A stretch of 37,321 bases of DNA from a virus, in IMG/VR virus record IMGVR_UViG_3300023094_000025, positions 1-37,321 of that record; one strand, 5' to 3'. How positions within the stretch are numbered: the stretch's first letter is position 1; the number at the start of each line of letters is the position of its first letter. Below are positions 1-6,040 of the stretch, in pieces. Under the pieces are notes generated by a model. That model had not been told where the DNA came from. It searched no databases and saw nothing but the letters and a program-made list of their open reading frames with translations. The position numbers and the translations under genes were made by a program.

Positions 1-55
1 AGGTCGGCACCGCCCAGGTCGGCACCGCGCAGGTCGGCACCGCCCAGGTTGGTCT
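1..55. repeat. 15-bp tandem repeats encoding pentapeptides
   Basis: Near-identical 15-base units of the form AGGTCGGCACCGCSC follow each other at the left end, and one and a half related units end the window at about 37298-37321. Each unit encodes one pentapeptide on the minus strand. A short exact tandem repeat is a typical place for a circular phage assembly to break or collapse. Confidence 0.85.
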
Positions 56-173
56 TAGCAGCCACAGCTTGCTCCAATGCGTGACGCAGATGCAGGCCAC
101 TCTCCAGGCCATCAGGCGCAGCGCATTCGAACAGAGCAGCATCGGTGAAACGGTGTTTGATTTGGATTTGCAT
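1..173 (-). CDS. Pentapeptide-repeat protein, N-terminal part (cut by window edge)
   Basis: The ATG at 173-171 has an upstream TGGAG. It opens a frame that reads MQIQIKHRFTDAALF, then a short linker, then three and a half pentapeptides of A-D-L-x-x type (TNLGG, ADLRG, ADLGG, ADL) before the window ends with two bases of a codon. Pentapeptide repeats form a right-handed quadrilateral beta helix. The C-terminal part of the same gene is at the other end of the window (36961-37321), so this is the first gene of the leftward early operon behind the promoter at 215-242. Joining the ends directly keeps the frame but gives ADL-ANL, two residues short of the five-residue period, so 6 bases (or 6 plus a multiple of 15) are probably missing. 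Function in the phage is unknown. Confidence 0.85.
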   Translation of the reverse strand, partial: MQIQIKHRFTDAALFECAAPDGLESGLHLRHALEQAVAAKTNLGGADLRGADLGGAD

Positions 174-214
174 TTTCTCGCTCCAGTGGTCGGCTCGGGT
201 GAGCTGTTGGAGTA

Positions 215-242
215 ACTTTACCATAAAGATAAACAAACACAA
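215..242 (-). promoter_or_regulatory. Putative leftward early promoter (pL-like)
   Basis: On the minus strand a TTGTGT (242-237) lies 16 bp from TAAAGT (220-215), giving a predicted start near 208 and a leader of about 35 nt before the ATG at 173. The operator at 217-233 covers the -10 and spacer, and a second operator (249-265) lies just upstream of the -35, so bound repressor would block it. The -35 match is only partial; the assignment rests mainly on overlap with the operators and on the leftward operon that starts here. Confidence 0.55.
217..233. promoter_or_regulatory. Repressor/Cro operator, left copy 1
   Basis: TTTACC-ATAAA-GATAAA is a 17-bp imperfect palindrome with half-site TTTA(C/T)C. 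It is the exact reverse complement of the site at 2194-2210 beside the rightward promoter. The same operator flanking both ends of the repressor operon is the hallmark of a lambdoid OL/OR pair. Confidence 0.78.
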
Positions 243-248
243 GATAAA

Positions 249-265
249 TTTACCCAAAAGATAAA
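249..265. promoter_or_regulatory. Repressor/Cro operator, left copy 2
   Basis: TTTACC-CAAAA-GATAAA shows the same 17-bp pattern, starting 32 bp from the first copy. A weaker match ending in GATAAA lies between them (232-248, first half-site degenerate), giving a possible three-site array as in lambda OL. Confidence 0.72.
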
Positions 266-296
266 TATAAAATGTGCCGAGGAAATGTTGAGGCAT

Positions 297-318
297 AAAA
301 AAACCGCCCGAAGGCGGC
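297..318 (-). terminator. Rho-independent terminator of the lysogeny operon
   Basis: Read on the minus strand, GC-rich arms CCGCC and GGCGG enclose a TTCG tetraloop and are followed directly by seven T. It lies 27 bp after the stop of the distal lipoprotein gene and before the leftward promoter. It therefore separates the lysogeny operon from the early left operon, the position of t-imm in lambda. Confidence 0.9.
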
Positions 319-344
319 TCATTTGGAGAGTGGTGATCAGGCCA

Positions 345-575
345 TCATCCTGATCGCTTTTCCCATCCCTTTCCCATCATGCAGTTCTGCAGAACGATTA
401 CGCGTTGAATCATCGGCGCGCCGACTAGTGAAAACGCTTGAGCTCGGCATTGAGCGTCATCCATGTTGAAATCTTGTTGCGTCGATCCCGCCTTGTACCA
501 ATGCCAATTATCGTTTTGGGTTGCGCAGGCTGAGAGGAGGTAGCTGCAAATAATCAAAATCGAGATATTTTTCAT
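345..575 (-). CDS. Small lipoprotein in the lysogeny operon
   Basis: The protein is 76 aa. A short basic N-terminus and hydrophobic core lead to a lipobox L14-S-A-C17 followed by Ala, so an outer-membrane-type lipoprotein is predicted. The mature part is small and has two further Cys (in DDAQC and LQNCMMGKGW), a pattern found in short phage and prophage lipoproteins that I recognise only as hypothetical. The start at 575 was chosen because it places the signal peptide at the N-terminus; an upstream in-frame ATG at 626 would add a non-signal extension. It lies 8 bp after the previous lipoprotein gene and is the last gene before the terminator, so it should be made in lysogens with the repressor. 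Surface exclusion is possible but unproven. Confidence 0.75.
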   Translation of the reverse strand: MKNISILIICSYLLSACATQNDNWHWYKAGSTQQDFNMDDAQCRAQAFSLVGAPMIQRVIVLQNCMMGKGWEKRSG

Positions 576-583
576 ATTTATTT

Positions 584-1195
584 TTATCGAGTTGTGCAAT
601 TCACTTGGCCGGCAATCGTCGTGCAATTCGTCGTCACGGTAGGGCGCGTTGGGATCATGTACGGCATTGGTGCCGGCGTAGGAGTCGGTTTGTTCTGGAG
701 CGCCTGCAGTTGCATCAGGAGGACTTGGCGCTCATTTGCGGACTGTTCGTCGACGGCCTTTCCAGCAATTTCCAAGCGAGCTTGTTGATCAGCATCTTCG
801 TTCAATTGCCGCCCTTCGGCATATTGCCCGTATGTGATTTTTCCCTCATAAAGGCGCGAGGTAAGCGTTTTTGCGTTTGCTCTGGTTTGTAGAATCAAAG
901 CATAGACCTTCGGATGCATGCTCTTTTGAATGACAGGGTCCACGGCGGAAAAGCATTGTTGACGGTCGGACGCCCAAGACGAAATTAGCGGTTTATCTGA
1001 ATCAGACGCTACGCTGTTGTTAGCTCTCATCTCAAGTGTTTGGCTCGATACCTTCCCAAGCGCCAATTTCTTTTCGAGAGGAGCATATTTCGGGTTTGTA
1101 GCGACTGCGTCCATGCATTTTGCAAATTGATCGTCAGGTTTTGTAGCGCACGCTGAAAGTGCAACTACAATTGTGCAAAGAGTGATTATTTTCAT
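584..1195 (-). CDS. Lipoprotein in the lysogeny operon
   Basis: The protein is 203 aa. An N-terminal signal ends in the lipobox L13-S-A-C16 followed by Ala. The body is helical and Lys/Gln/Ala-rich, a Pro/Thr-rich stretch follows near residue 170, and two NCTT motifs sit at the extreme C-terminus, possibly disulphide linked. The start has a strong AGGAGG five bases before ATG. It lies 13 bp downstream of the 140-aa gene and in the repressor operon, so it is predicted to be expressed in the prophage state and placed in the cell envelope. I do not recognise a function. Its position corresponds to lambda rexB, and phage lipoproteins made in lysogens often block superinfection; that role is inference. 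Confidence 0.78.
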   Translation of the reverse strand: MKIITLCTIVVALSACATKPDDQFAKCMDAVATNPKYAPLEKKLALGKVSSQTLEMRANNSVASDSDKPLISSWASDRQQCFSAVDPVIQKSMHPKVYALILQTRANAKTLTSRLYEGKITYGQYAEGRQLNEDADQQARLEIAGKAVDEQSANERQVLLMQLQALQNKPTPTPAPMPYMIPTRPTVTTNCTTIAGQVNCTTR

Positions 1196-1208
1196 GATTT
1201 CCTCCTGA

Positions 1209-1631
1209 TCAAGAGTGGGCGCGCTCTGTCGGTGGCCGCAGCAATTCTTTCTCGGCCAGGCGCAGCGATGTGTTCGGCATCATCTGGTCATACAGGGCTT
1301 TGTGCGGGTTGGCGCCGTCGATGTTCAACGTCGGGATTGCCATGCCGAGGCAGGCGACCATCATCCCGAGCGTACCCAACTTGCGCGCGATGGCCGGCGC
1401 CGACTGCGCGCTGTACTTATTGAAGAAAGCCGCGGCGATCATGCAGATCTCAATCGGCTTTGTCTTGTATTCGCCGGTGACGCCCCATTGATGGCCGCCG
1501 TTGCGACGAATGGCGAACATCATGCCGGAGGCGTTGCCACTTTTCACCAAGTCAATGATTTCTTGGCATACCGCAATCGTGTCGCTCCCACGAATGGCAT
1601 TGATTCCGAAAACCTTAGATTCTCCGGGCAT
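1209..1631 (-). CDS. Unknown 140-aa protein next to the repressor
   Basis: The ATG is preceded by GGAGG-TTGG, a strong ribosome binding site, 21 bp after the repressor stop codon. An N-terminal region (about residues 12-60) with VKSGNASGMMFAIRRNG resembles short phage proteins that carry a GxxxGMxFA pattern in a small alpha/beta domain. A hydrophobic Ala/Met/Gly-rich stretch (about residues 85-105) could be one membrane segment. It is second in the lysogeny operon, in the position of lambda rexA. The plus-strand frames over it are shadows without ribosome binding sites. Function unknown; immunity or exclusion is a contextual guess. Confidence 0.68.
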   Translation of the reverse strand: MPGESKVFGINAIRGSDTIAVCQEIIDLVKSGNASGMMFAIRRNGGHQWGVTGEYKTKPIEICMIAAAFFNKYSAQSAPAIARKLGTLGMMVACLGMAIPTLNIDGANPHKALYDQMMPNTSLRLAEKELLRPPTERAHS

Positions 1632-1652
1632 CCAACCTCCAATGATGGTCGG

Positions 1653-2126
1653 TTACCCGACGTTTTTCTTGTTGTCGACCTGCAAAAAACCGTCCGTGTG
1701 CTTGTCGATCGCGCTTTCTTTTTTGAGTGTGCCGTGTGTCTGCTTGTGCCTCCACTCCATCACAGTATAGGAAACATACCGGTCAAGCGGTGCTAGCTCC
1801 TCAGGCGGCAACTGCAAAATATCTTGAAGCGACATCGTAAACGGCCAATTGGAAGATGCGGTATCGGATGTTGGCTCGTTAGAAATGCCCATTGGGATTG
1901 AGGTTGCCACCACAGCCCGGTCTCGATCCAGCCAGCCCGCAGGCTTCCGGAACGCAAGTTCTATCCGCTCGGCAATTTTATTCCCTATGTTTTTGACGGG
2001 GTTCTTGCCGATGATCTGATTCACCTGGGAATCGGACATATCCAGAGCCTTCCCAAATGCTGTGAGGCTGCCGGCTTCCTTTGCGAGCAATCGAGCGTTC
2101 TGACGTCTTGTTTCTTCTCGTGTCAT
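1653..2126 (-). CDS. CI-like prophage repressor, HTH only, no S24 domain
   Basis: The 157-aa protein has an N-terminal Cro/C1-type helix-turn-helix (about residues 20-42, LTAFGKALDMSDSQVNQIIGK) like the DNA-binding half of betaproteobacterial phage repressors. Where most such proteins carry a LexA/S24 peptidase domain with an Ala/Cys-Gly cleavage site and Ser/Lys dyad, only about 85 residues remain (NWPFTMSLQDILQLPPEEL) with no visible catalytic motif. It is transcribed away from the operators at 2145-2210 and divergently from the Cro-like gene, as expected for cI. The in-frame extension up to 2357 overlaps operators and promoter, so the ATG at 2126 was chosen. Repressor role is well supported by context; insensitivity to RecA-stimulated self-cleavage is inferred. 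Confidence 0.82.
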   Translation of the reverse strand: MTREETRRQNARLLAKEAGSLTAFGKALDMSDSQVNQIIGKNPVKNIGNKIAERIELAFRKPAGWLDRDRAVVATSIPMGISNEPTSDTASSNWPFTMSLQDILQLPPEELAPLDRYVSYTVMEWRHKQTHGTLKKESAIDKHTDGFLQVDNKKNVG

Positions 2127-2144
2127 TTTTCGATCATCGCTTTT

Positions 2145-2161
2145 TTTACCAAGTAGATAAA
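2145..2161. promoter_or_regulatory. Repressor/Cro operator, right copy 1
   Basis: TTTACC-AAGTA-GATAAA fits the same 17-bp pattern as the two left operators. It sits 19 bp before the repressor start codon, so it probably also controls the repressor's own promoter. A weaker site, ATATCC-AAAAA-GGTAAA, follows at 2161-2177. Confidence 0.72.
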
Positions 2162-2178
2162 TATCCAAAAAGGTAAAG

Positions 2179-2207
2179 TTGACCTTCCATTTCTTTATCT
2201 TTATGGT
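2179..2207 (+). promoter_or_regulatory. Putative rightward early promoter (pR-like)
   Basis: TTGACC (2179-2184) and TATGGT (2202-2207) are separated by exactly 17 bp. The -10 lies inside the operator at 2194-2210, and another half-site ends two bases before the -35. Transcription would start near 2214, only about 5-11 nt before the first codons of the Cro-like gene. Confidence 0.6.
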
Positions 2208-2210
2208 AAA
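2194..2210. promoter_or_regulatory. Repressor/Cro operator, right copy 2
   Basis: TTTATC-TTTAT-GGTAAA is the exact reverse complement of the operator at 217-233. It overlaps the predicted -10 element of the rightward promoter, so occupancy would silence cro and the early right operon. Confidence 0.78.
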
Positions 2211-2218
2211 GTAAAGAT

Positions 2219-2455
2219 ATGGACATGAAAACTTTCTTGAGACAAGCAACCGACGAAGAGCGCCAGAAGCTGGCCGCTCAAGTCGATTCCTCTGTCGGTT
2301 ATTTCTATCTGATCGCCGGTGGCCATCGGAATCCCAGCACTTCACTGTGCAAATCACTGGTAGCGGCAGAGCCGAAGTTGAGCCTCTGTGAGCTCAGGCC
2401 GGATATTTGGGAGCCGGCAGTGCCGACCGAACCCGCCGCCGAGGCCGCGCCGTGA
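2219..2455 (+). CDS. Cro-like (YdaS-type) DNA-binding protein
   Basis: A 78-aa product divergent from the repressor and directly behind the rightward promoter. MKTFLRQATDEERQKLAAQVDSS followed by GYFYLIAGGHRNPS matches the layout of YdaS/Cro-type helix-turn-helix proteins, in which the recognition helix follows an AxxxGSSxxYLxQIAxGxR-like pattern. The C-terminal tail is Pro/Ala/Glu-rich. Start may be 2219 (MDMKTF) or 2225 (MKTF); neither has a Shine-Dalgarno, and the predicted transcript begins only a few bases upstream, so translation may be nearly leaderless. Expected role: early repressor of the lysogeny promoter in the lytic switch. Confidence 0.78.
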   Translation: MDMKTFLRQATDEERQKLAAQVDSSVGYFYLIAGGHRNPSTSLCKSLVAAEPKLSLCELRPDIWEPAVPTEPAAEAAP

Positions 2456-2551
2456 AGTGCGGGCGGATCATCGGGCGCATTCGGCGCCGGGATAGGGCGC
2501 GGCAGATCGCTGATTGCCGCGTTCAGTACGAGCACGATGCGTTTGATCGCT

Positions 2552-2926
2552 TCACTGCGAGACAGGCGGAGGTTTATAACCGTCTGGCAAGCGTGGCGGG
2601 TCCGTGGGGTCAGAACCCAGCAGCTCAAGTAGGTCTGCGGAGTGCCGTTCGCTCTCATTCAGATTCACATCTGGTACAGCAATCCCTCCTTGCACAGCTG
2701 CAGTCTGCTCCAGGAAAAACCGAATCACAGTCGCCAGCTGAGAATCCTTCGTCGTCTGCTGGCACAGGGCAAACGCCACCGCGTACAGTGGTCGGAAAGC
2801 TCCATCGTGCTGTTGAAGCTGGTCTGAAAAAGATTTTCCAAGGGCGGACATGATGAATTTCGTCCGCTCAAGTTCCTTCTCTAAATATGCCACGCGCTGC
2901 TCCAGCGTCGGTTCTTCGTTTTCCAT
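2552..2926 (-). CDS. Unknown coiled-coil protein facing cro
   Basis: The 124-aa product opens with a charged heptad-like segment (LEQRVAYLEKELERTKFIM, about residues 8-26) predicted as coiled coil. An Ala/Leu-rich helical part follows, then a Pro-rich C-terminus. The start at 2926 has AAAGGA six bases upstream; the longer in-frame start at 2974 lacks one. It is convergent with the Cro-like gene (96 bp apart) and divergent from the CII-like gene, so it must have its own promoter in 2927-3060. The overlapping plus-strand frame at 2407-2853 is Arg/Ser/Gln-rich and looks like a shadow. Function unknown; read-through would run antisense to cro. Confidence 0.62.
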   Translation of the reverse strand: MENEEPTLEQRVAYLEKELERTKFIMSALGKSFSDQLQQHDGAFRPLYAVAFALCQQTTKDSQLATVIRFFLEQTAAVQGGIAVPDVNLNESERHSADLLELLGSDPTDPPRLPDGYKPPPVSQ

Positions 2927-3060
2927 GCGCATTCCTTTCGTGTCCATCGGGTGTGAGAACCACGATTGTGTCACGGCTGTGAATGCGCGCCCTTATTCCA
3001 TGGCTTCACTTTAGCTGCGCCGCATCAATTGCGCATTAGAAATCAAACAGGGGTTTTTCC

Positions 3061-3597
3061 ATGACATACAAATACGGCGAGACGGATCAGGGCGATTGCC
3101 TCTACAACACGGCGCGCGCCTATCCTGGCGGCATCGAAGCGCTGGCGCACCGCATGGGCGTGAACGCCGGCACGTTGCAGAAGAAGCTGAGTCCGATGAT
3201 CAAGAGCTACATCGCCAGCGATGAGGATGCTACCGTAGTGATGGAGCTCTGCCACAGCGCCGGCGTGCCGGATTCGTTTGCGGCGCACCATGCGCGATCG
3301 TACCGCCTCGGCTTCATCTGCGTGCCGGTGCCGAACATCGAGAACGGCGACATCAGCGACAAGGAACTGCAGCGTCTGGTCATGGCCTCGGTAGCTCAGC
3401 TTGGCGAAGCCGTCGCGGCATCGACCGACGCGCTGCTCGATGGCCATATCTCCGAGCAGGAAGTCGAGCGCATCGAGCCGCGTATTCGCGCGCTGATGCG
3501 CACCGCACACATGCTCATCCACGGCATGCGCGCTCGCGCCAAATCCGACGCCAGCAAGTTGATCAACAAGTTTCGGCGGCAGAAGGAGGCGGCATGA
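3061..3597 (+). CDS. CII-like phage regulatory protein (Phage_CP76 type)
   Basis: The 178-aa protein starts with an AGGGG seven bases before ATG. The N-terminal half (YNTARAYPGGIEALAHRMG, then NAGTLQKKL, then a region ending VMELCHSAG) follows the pattern of the Phage_CP76 family, annotated as phage regulatory protein CII and found in P2-like and betaproteobacterial phages. The first part forms a helix-turn-helix. The C-terminal half is an alpha-helical, Ala/Arg-rich segment. As first gene of the early right operon after the immunity region it occupies the cII position. Whether it promotes lysogeny or replication control is not visible from sequence. Confidence 0.72.
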   Translation: MTYKYGETDQGDCLYNTARAYPGGIEALAHRMGVNAGTLQKKLSPMIKSYIASDEDATVVMELCHSAGVPDSFAAHHARSYRLGFICVPVPNIENGDISDKELQRLVMASVAQLGEAVAASTDALLDGHISEQEVERIEPRIRALMRTAHMLIHGMRARAKSDASKLINKFRRQKEAA

Positions 3598-3728
3598 TTA
3601 CGCACGCATCCGAAAATAATCTTTCCAGTGCTGGCGCGGCTTTGCGGACGATAGCGGCGCCTATAGGTACCTTGGCACTCGCGCGCAATCCTAAAATTAA
3701 GTCTCTTGAAAACTGGAGACTGGCATGA
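3594..3728 (+). CDS. Small 44-aa ORF coupled to the CII-like gene
   Basis: The ATG overlaps the previous stop codon (ATGA) and is preceded by a near-perfect AAGGAGG. Its own stop overlaps the next start in the same way (ATGA at 3725). The peptide reads MITHASENNLSSAGAAL and continues with Ala/Ile/Leu-rich residues; no domain recognised. The double coupling and strong ribosome binding site are the evidence that it is translated. Confidence 0.6.
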   Translation: MITHASENNLSSAGAALRTIAAPIGTLALARNPKIKSLENWRLA

Positions 3729-4051
3729 GCAACATTTCCGGCATGCGCCTCACCATCCTCGACACACTCAGGACGAACGGGCCGCTGACCACTCGGCAGA
3801 TTTGCGACCTGATCTACGGCAAGCCGGGCGTGAGTTCGGTCCGCGTCAAAAAATATCTCGAATACATGGGCAAGACTGGTGTCATCAGCTCGGTGAGGCC
3901 TGAGCGCGGCCACGCCGTGCACACGTTGCTGGACGACCCCGAAGGAAGGCCAATCAGGCAAGTGCGAAATTATGCGCTGCCGACCCATCTCAAAGGCTCG
4001 AATCTGTCGCCGATGGCCTGGTCGATGGTGCATTTGCTGGGGATAAATTAG
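3725..4051 (+). CDS. Winged helix-turn-helix phage protein
   Basis: The 108-aa product contains an N-terminal winged-helix-like segment: MRLTILDTLRTNGPLTTRQICDLI is the first two helices and SVRVKKYLEYMGKTGVI the recognition helix and start of the wing. This is the usual arrangement of small phage transcription regulators and of DNA-binding proteins next to replication genes. The start is coupled (ATGA) to the 44-aa ORF with TGGAG upstream; the stop TAG abuts the initiator ATG at 4052. It may regulate the early operon or assist replication initiation; the specific role is unknown. Confidence 0.65.
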   Translation: MSNISGMRLTILDTLRTNGPLTTRQICDLIYGKPGVSSVRVKKYLEYMGKTGVISSVRPERGHAVHTLLDDPEGRPIRQVRNYALPTHLKGSNLSPMAWSMVHLLGIN

Positions 4052-4738
4052 ATGGCACGCATTCGCACGATCAAGCCGGATTTCTGGACCGATGAGAAGG
4101 TCGTCGAGCTTTCCATGGAAGCCCGACTGTTCTTTATTGGCTCATGGAATTTCGCGGACGACTACGGAAACATCCAACGTTCGGCCAAAAAATTGAAGAT
4201 GCAAATTTTCCCGGCGGATGCAATTGACTGCGAACCGCTGATTCAATCACTGATTACTCACGGATTGTTCACTGAGTATGACGTGAATGGCGAAAAGTAC
4301 TTACACATCAAGGGTTTCAAGTCGCATCAGGTCATCAACCGACCATCGAAATCAGGCCTTCCAGCACCGGAATCCGTGCAAGTTCAGTTGCCACTCACTG
4401 AGCCCTCATTGACGGAAGGGAAGGGAAGGGAAGGGAAAGGAAAGGAAAAGGATATGTCCGGTTCACCGGACGTCATCGCAATCCTGGAGCACCTGAACGA
4501 AAAAGCGGGGAAGTCGTACCGACCAGTCGAAGCAAACCTGCGGGTGATCGCTGCAAGACTCGGGGAATCGTCGGTTGCCGAATGCATGGCCGTCATCGAC
4601 GCCAAGGTCAGCGAGTGGCTGCACGACGACAAGATGGCGCAGTACCTGCGTCCGGAGACGCTGTTCGGTGCCACCAAGTTCGCGCAGTACGTCGGCCAGC
4701 TGGGTGCCGGTGGCAACGGCGGAAACGCCTTCGCATGA
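4052..4738 (+). CDS. Phage replication initiator (O-like, Phg_2220_C C-terminus)
   Basis: The 228-aa protein has three parts. The N-terminal domain (1-110) has the winged-helix look of phage replisome organisers (ARIRTIKPDFWTDEKVVELS, then LFFIGSWNFADDYGN). The linker (about 118-135) is low complexity, Gly/Lys/Glu/Arg-rich. The C-terminal domain (about 143-220, ILEHLNEKAGKSYRP and YLRPETLFGATKFAQYV) matches the conserved phage C-terminal domain Phg_2220_C. Such proteins bind the phage origin and load a helicase. The next genes encode a small conserved protein and a RecA-fold helicase, completing a replication module. The DNA coding for the linker is a purine repeat that may itself be the origin, as in lambda O. 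Confidence 0.82.
   Translation: MARIRTIKPDFWTDEKVVELSMEARLFFIGSWNFADDYGNIQRSAKKLKMQIFPADAIDCEPLIQSLITHGLFTEYDVNGEKYLHIKGFKSHQVINRPSKSGLPAPESVQVQLPLTEPSLTEGKGREGKGKEKDMSGSPDVIAILEHLNEKAGKSYRPVEANLRVIAARLGESSVAECMAVIDAKVSEWLHDDKMAQYLRPETLFGATKFAQYVGQLGAGGNGGNAFA
4416..4452 (+). repeat. Purine repeat with four GGG tracts (possible G-quadruplex/origin)
   Basis: GGG runs at 4418-4420, 4423-4425, 4428-4430 and 4433-4435 are each separated by AA, and the purine run continues with GGAAAGG-type units to about 4451. Four G3 tracts with 2-base loops fit the classical intramolecular quadruplex rule. The tract lies in the interdomain linker of the initiator gene, where lambda carries its ori iterons. Confidence 0.55.
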
Positions 4739-5091
4739 TGCGCGGCCATCGCCAAATCATTCGCGCACGCATGGACGGATTGAAGCCGGCGGCGGTGTTC
4801 GTGGATTTGGTCGACGTCGAAACGCCGGTGACGAACCGGTTTGATGATCCGGAGAACCGCCTCAGCTTCGGCCTGTACCCGAACGTTGAGGTGACCCGCG
4901 ACGACATGCGCAGAGCGCTCGACCTGCGCTTCCTGGTGAACTGCCTGGTGCATGTGCACGGCAAGGTGATGGATGACGACTTCGGCCGGCTGGTCGACAA
5001 GATCGCCGAGAAGGCAGCGCACGTCGTGGCATGCGCCGGCGACGAACTCATGGAATTCAAAAATGGAGAGTGGCAAGCATGGACGTTCTGA
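4735..5091 (+). CDS. Conserved phage protein of unknown function in the replication module
   Basis: The 118-aa product begins MMRGHRQIIRARMDGLKPAAVFVDL, an N-terminus I recognise from a widespread family of hypothetical phage proteins encoded between replication genes. The first ATG overlaps the initiator's stop codon (ATGATG). The C-terminus overlaps the helicase start by 13 bp, so all three are translationally coupled. The C-terminal half contains MDDDFGRLVDKIAEKAAHVVACAGDELMEF, predicted helical. No catalytic motif is visible. Confidence 0.68.
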   Translation: MMRGHRQIIRARMDGLKPAAVFVDLVDVETPVTNRFDDPENRLSFGLYPNVEVTRDDMRRALDLRFLVNCLVHVHGKVMDDDFGRLVDKIAEKAAHVVACAGDELMEFKNGEWQAWTF

Positions 5092-5993
5092 CCGCAGACG
5101 ACATTGATTTTCAGCATTACCAGCAGGATTCGGATCCGCAGGAAAAGGTGCGCAGCGTGGGCGCCTTCGAAGCCGAGGTGCTGGCCGAGCTGACGCAGGA
5201 CGCAGCGAACTCGCCGAAGCATCCGAAGATGCCGTTCGCCAATTTCTGGCTCTACTTCGCACCAGGCGAGGTGACGCTATGGGGCGGCTTCAACGGCTCC
5301 GGCAAGTCGATGCTGCAGGGGCAGGTGCTGTCGCAGTTTGCGCAAGAGGGACATCGCTGTTGCGTCGCCAGCTTCGAGATGAAGCCGGGCAAGACGATCT
5401 CTCGGATGATCCGGCAGCACACCGGCCTGCGCTGGCCGAAGCCGGACCAGGTGTCGGCGTTCATCAAGCGCACCGACAAGACCATGTGGGTGTACGACCA
5501 GCAGGGTGACGTGCATTCAGCCAAGCTGCGCGCCGTGATCCGCTACTGCGCCGAGAAACTGGGTGTTCAGCACTTTGCCGTCGACTCGCTCATGAAGTGC
5601 GTCAAGGGCACAGACGACTACAACGGCCAGAAAGACTTCGTCAACATGCTGACCGTGCTCGCGCGCGACCTGAACATCCACATTCACCTGGTCGCCCACC
5701 TCAAGAAAGGCGAGGGCGACGAAAAGCAGCCGACCCGCATGGACATCAGCGGCAGCGGCGCGATCGCCGACCTGGTAGACAACGTGGTGCTCGCGTGGCG
5801 CAACAAGCGCAAGGAGCGCGATGCGGCCGCCGGCAAGGTAGTCGCCGACTCCGATGCCGACACGCTGCTGATCTGCGACAAGTCGCGCAATGGCGAGTGG
5901 GAAGGCCGCGTCAAGCTCTGGTTCGACGGCGACTCTCAAAAGTTTACTGATTACAACACGAACGAGCGCCGAGGTCTGGCGCGCGCTCTGTAA
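5079..5993 (+). CDS. Replicative helicase, DnaB/RecA-fold (gp4-like C-domain)
   Basis: The 304-aa protein has a Walker A motif G-G-F-N-G-S-G-K-S (about 69-77), a catalytic Glu after beta-strand 2 (about E100, CCVASFEM), a Walker B-like HFAVDSLMK (D169), and a motif with H207 (HLVAHLKK) followed by SGSGAIADLVDN, all in the order of DnaB-family hexameric helicases. It lacks a primase/TOPRIM domain and the full DnaB N-terminal domain; only about 60 residues precede the ATPase core. It should unwind the fork and be loaded by the initiator encoded upstream. Start at 5079 is preceded by GGAGAG; an upstream in-frame start at 5031 would overlap the previous gene further. Confidence 0.87.
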   Translation: MDVLTADDIDFQHYQQDSDPQEKVRSVGAFEAEVLAELTQDAANSPKHPKMPFANFWLYFAPGEVTLWGGFNGSGKSMLQGQVLSQFAQEGHRCCVASFEMKPGKTISRMIRQHTGLRWPKPDQVSAFIKRTDKTMWVYDQQGDVHSAKLRAVIRYCAEKLGVQHFAVDSLMKCVKGTDDYNGQKDFVNMLTVLARDLNIHIHLVAHLKKGEGDEKQPTRMDISGSGAIADLVDNVVLAWRNKRKERDAAAGKVVADSDADTLLICDKSRNGEWEGRVKLWFDGDSQKFTDYNTNERRGLARAL

Positions 5994-6040
5994 CCCTCGC
6001 GCACGCGCGCGTTTGCAGCACCAACCACAGGAGAAGTGAA

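Noticed and set aside
2305-2658. 117-aa minus-strand frame extending from the coiled-coil gene into cro
   Set aside because: It overlaps both the better-supported coiled-coil gene and cro, has no ribosome site and shows no domain.
2407-2853. 148-aa plus-strand frame downstream of cro
   Set aside because: Arg/Ser/Gln-rich, no ribosome site, overlaps the Cro-like stop, and lies opposite a minus-strand gene with good coding character.
4384-5262. 292-aa minus-strand frame across the replication genes
   Set aside because: Antisense shadow, Arg/Ser/Pro-rich, crossing three well-supported plus-strand genes.
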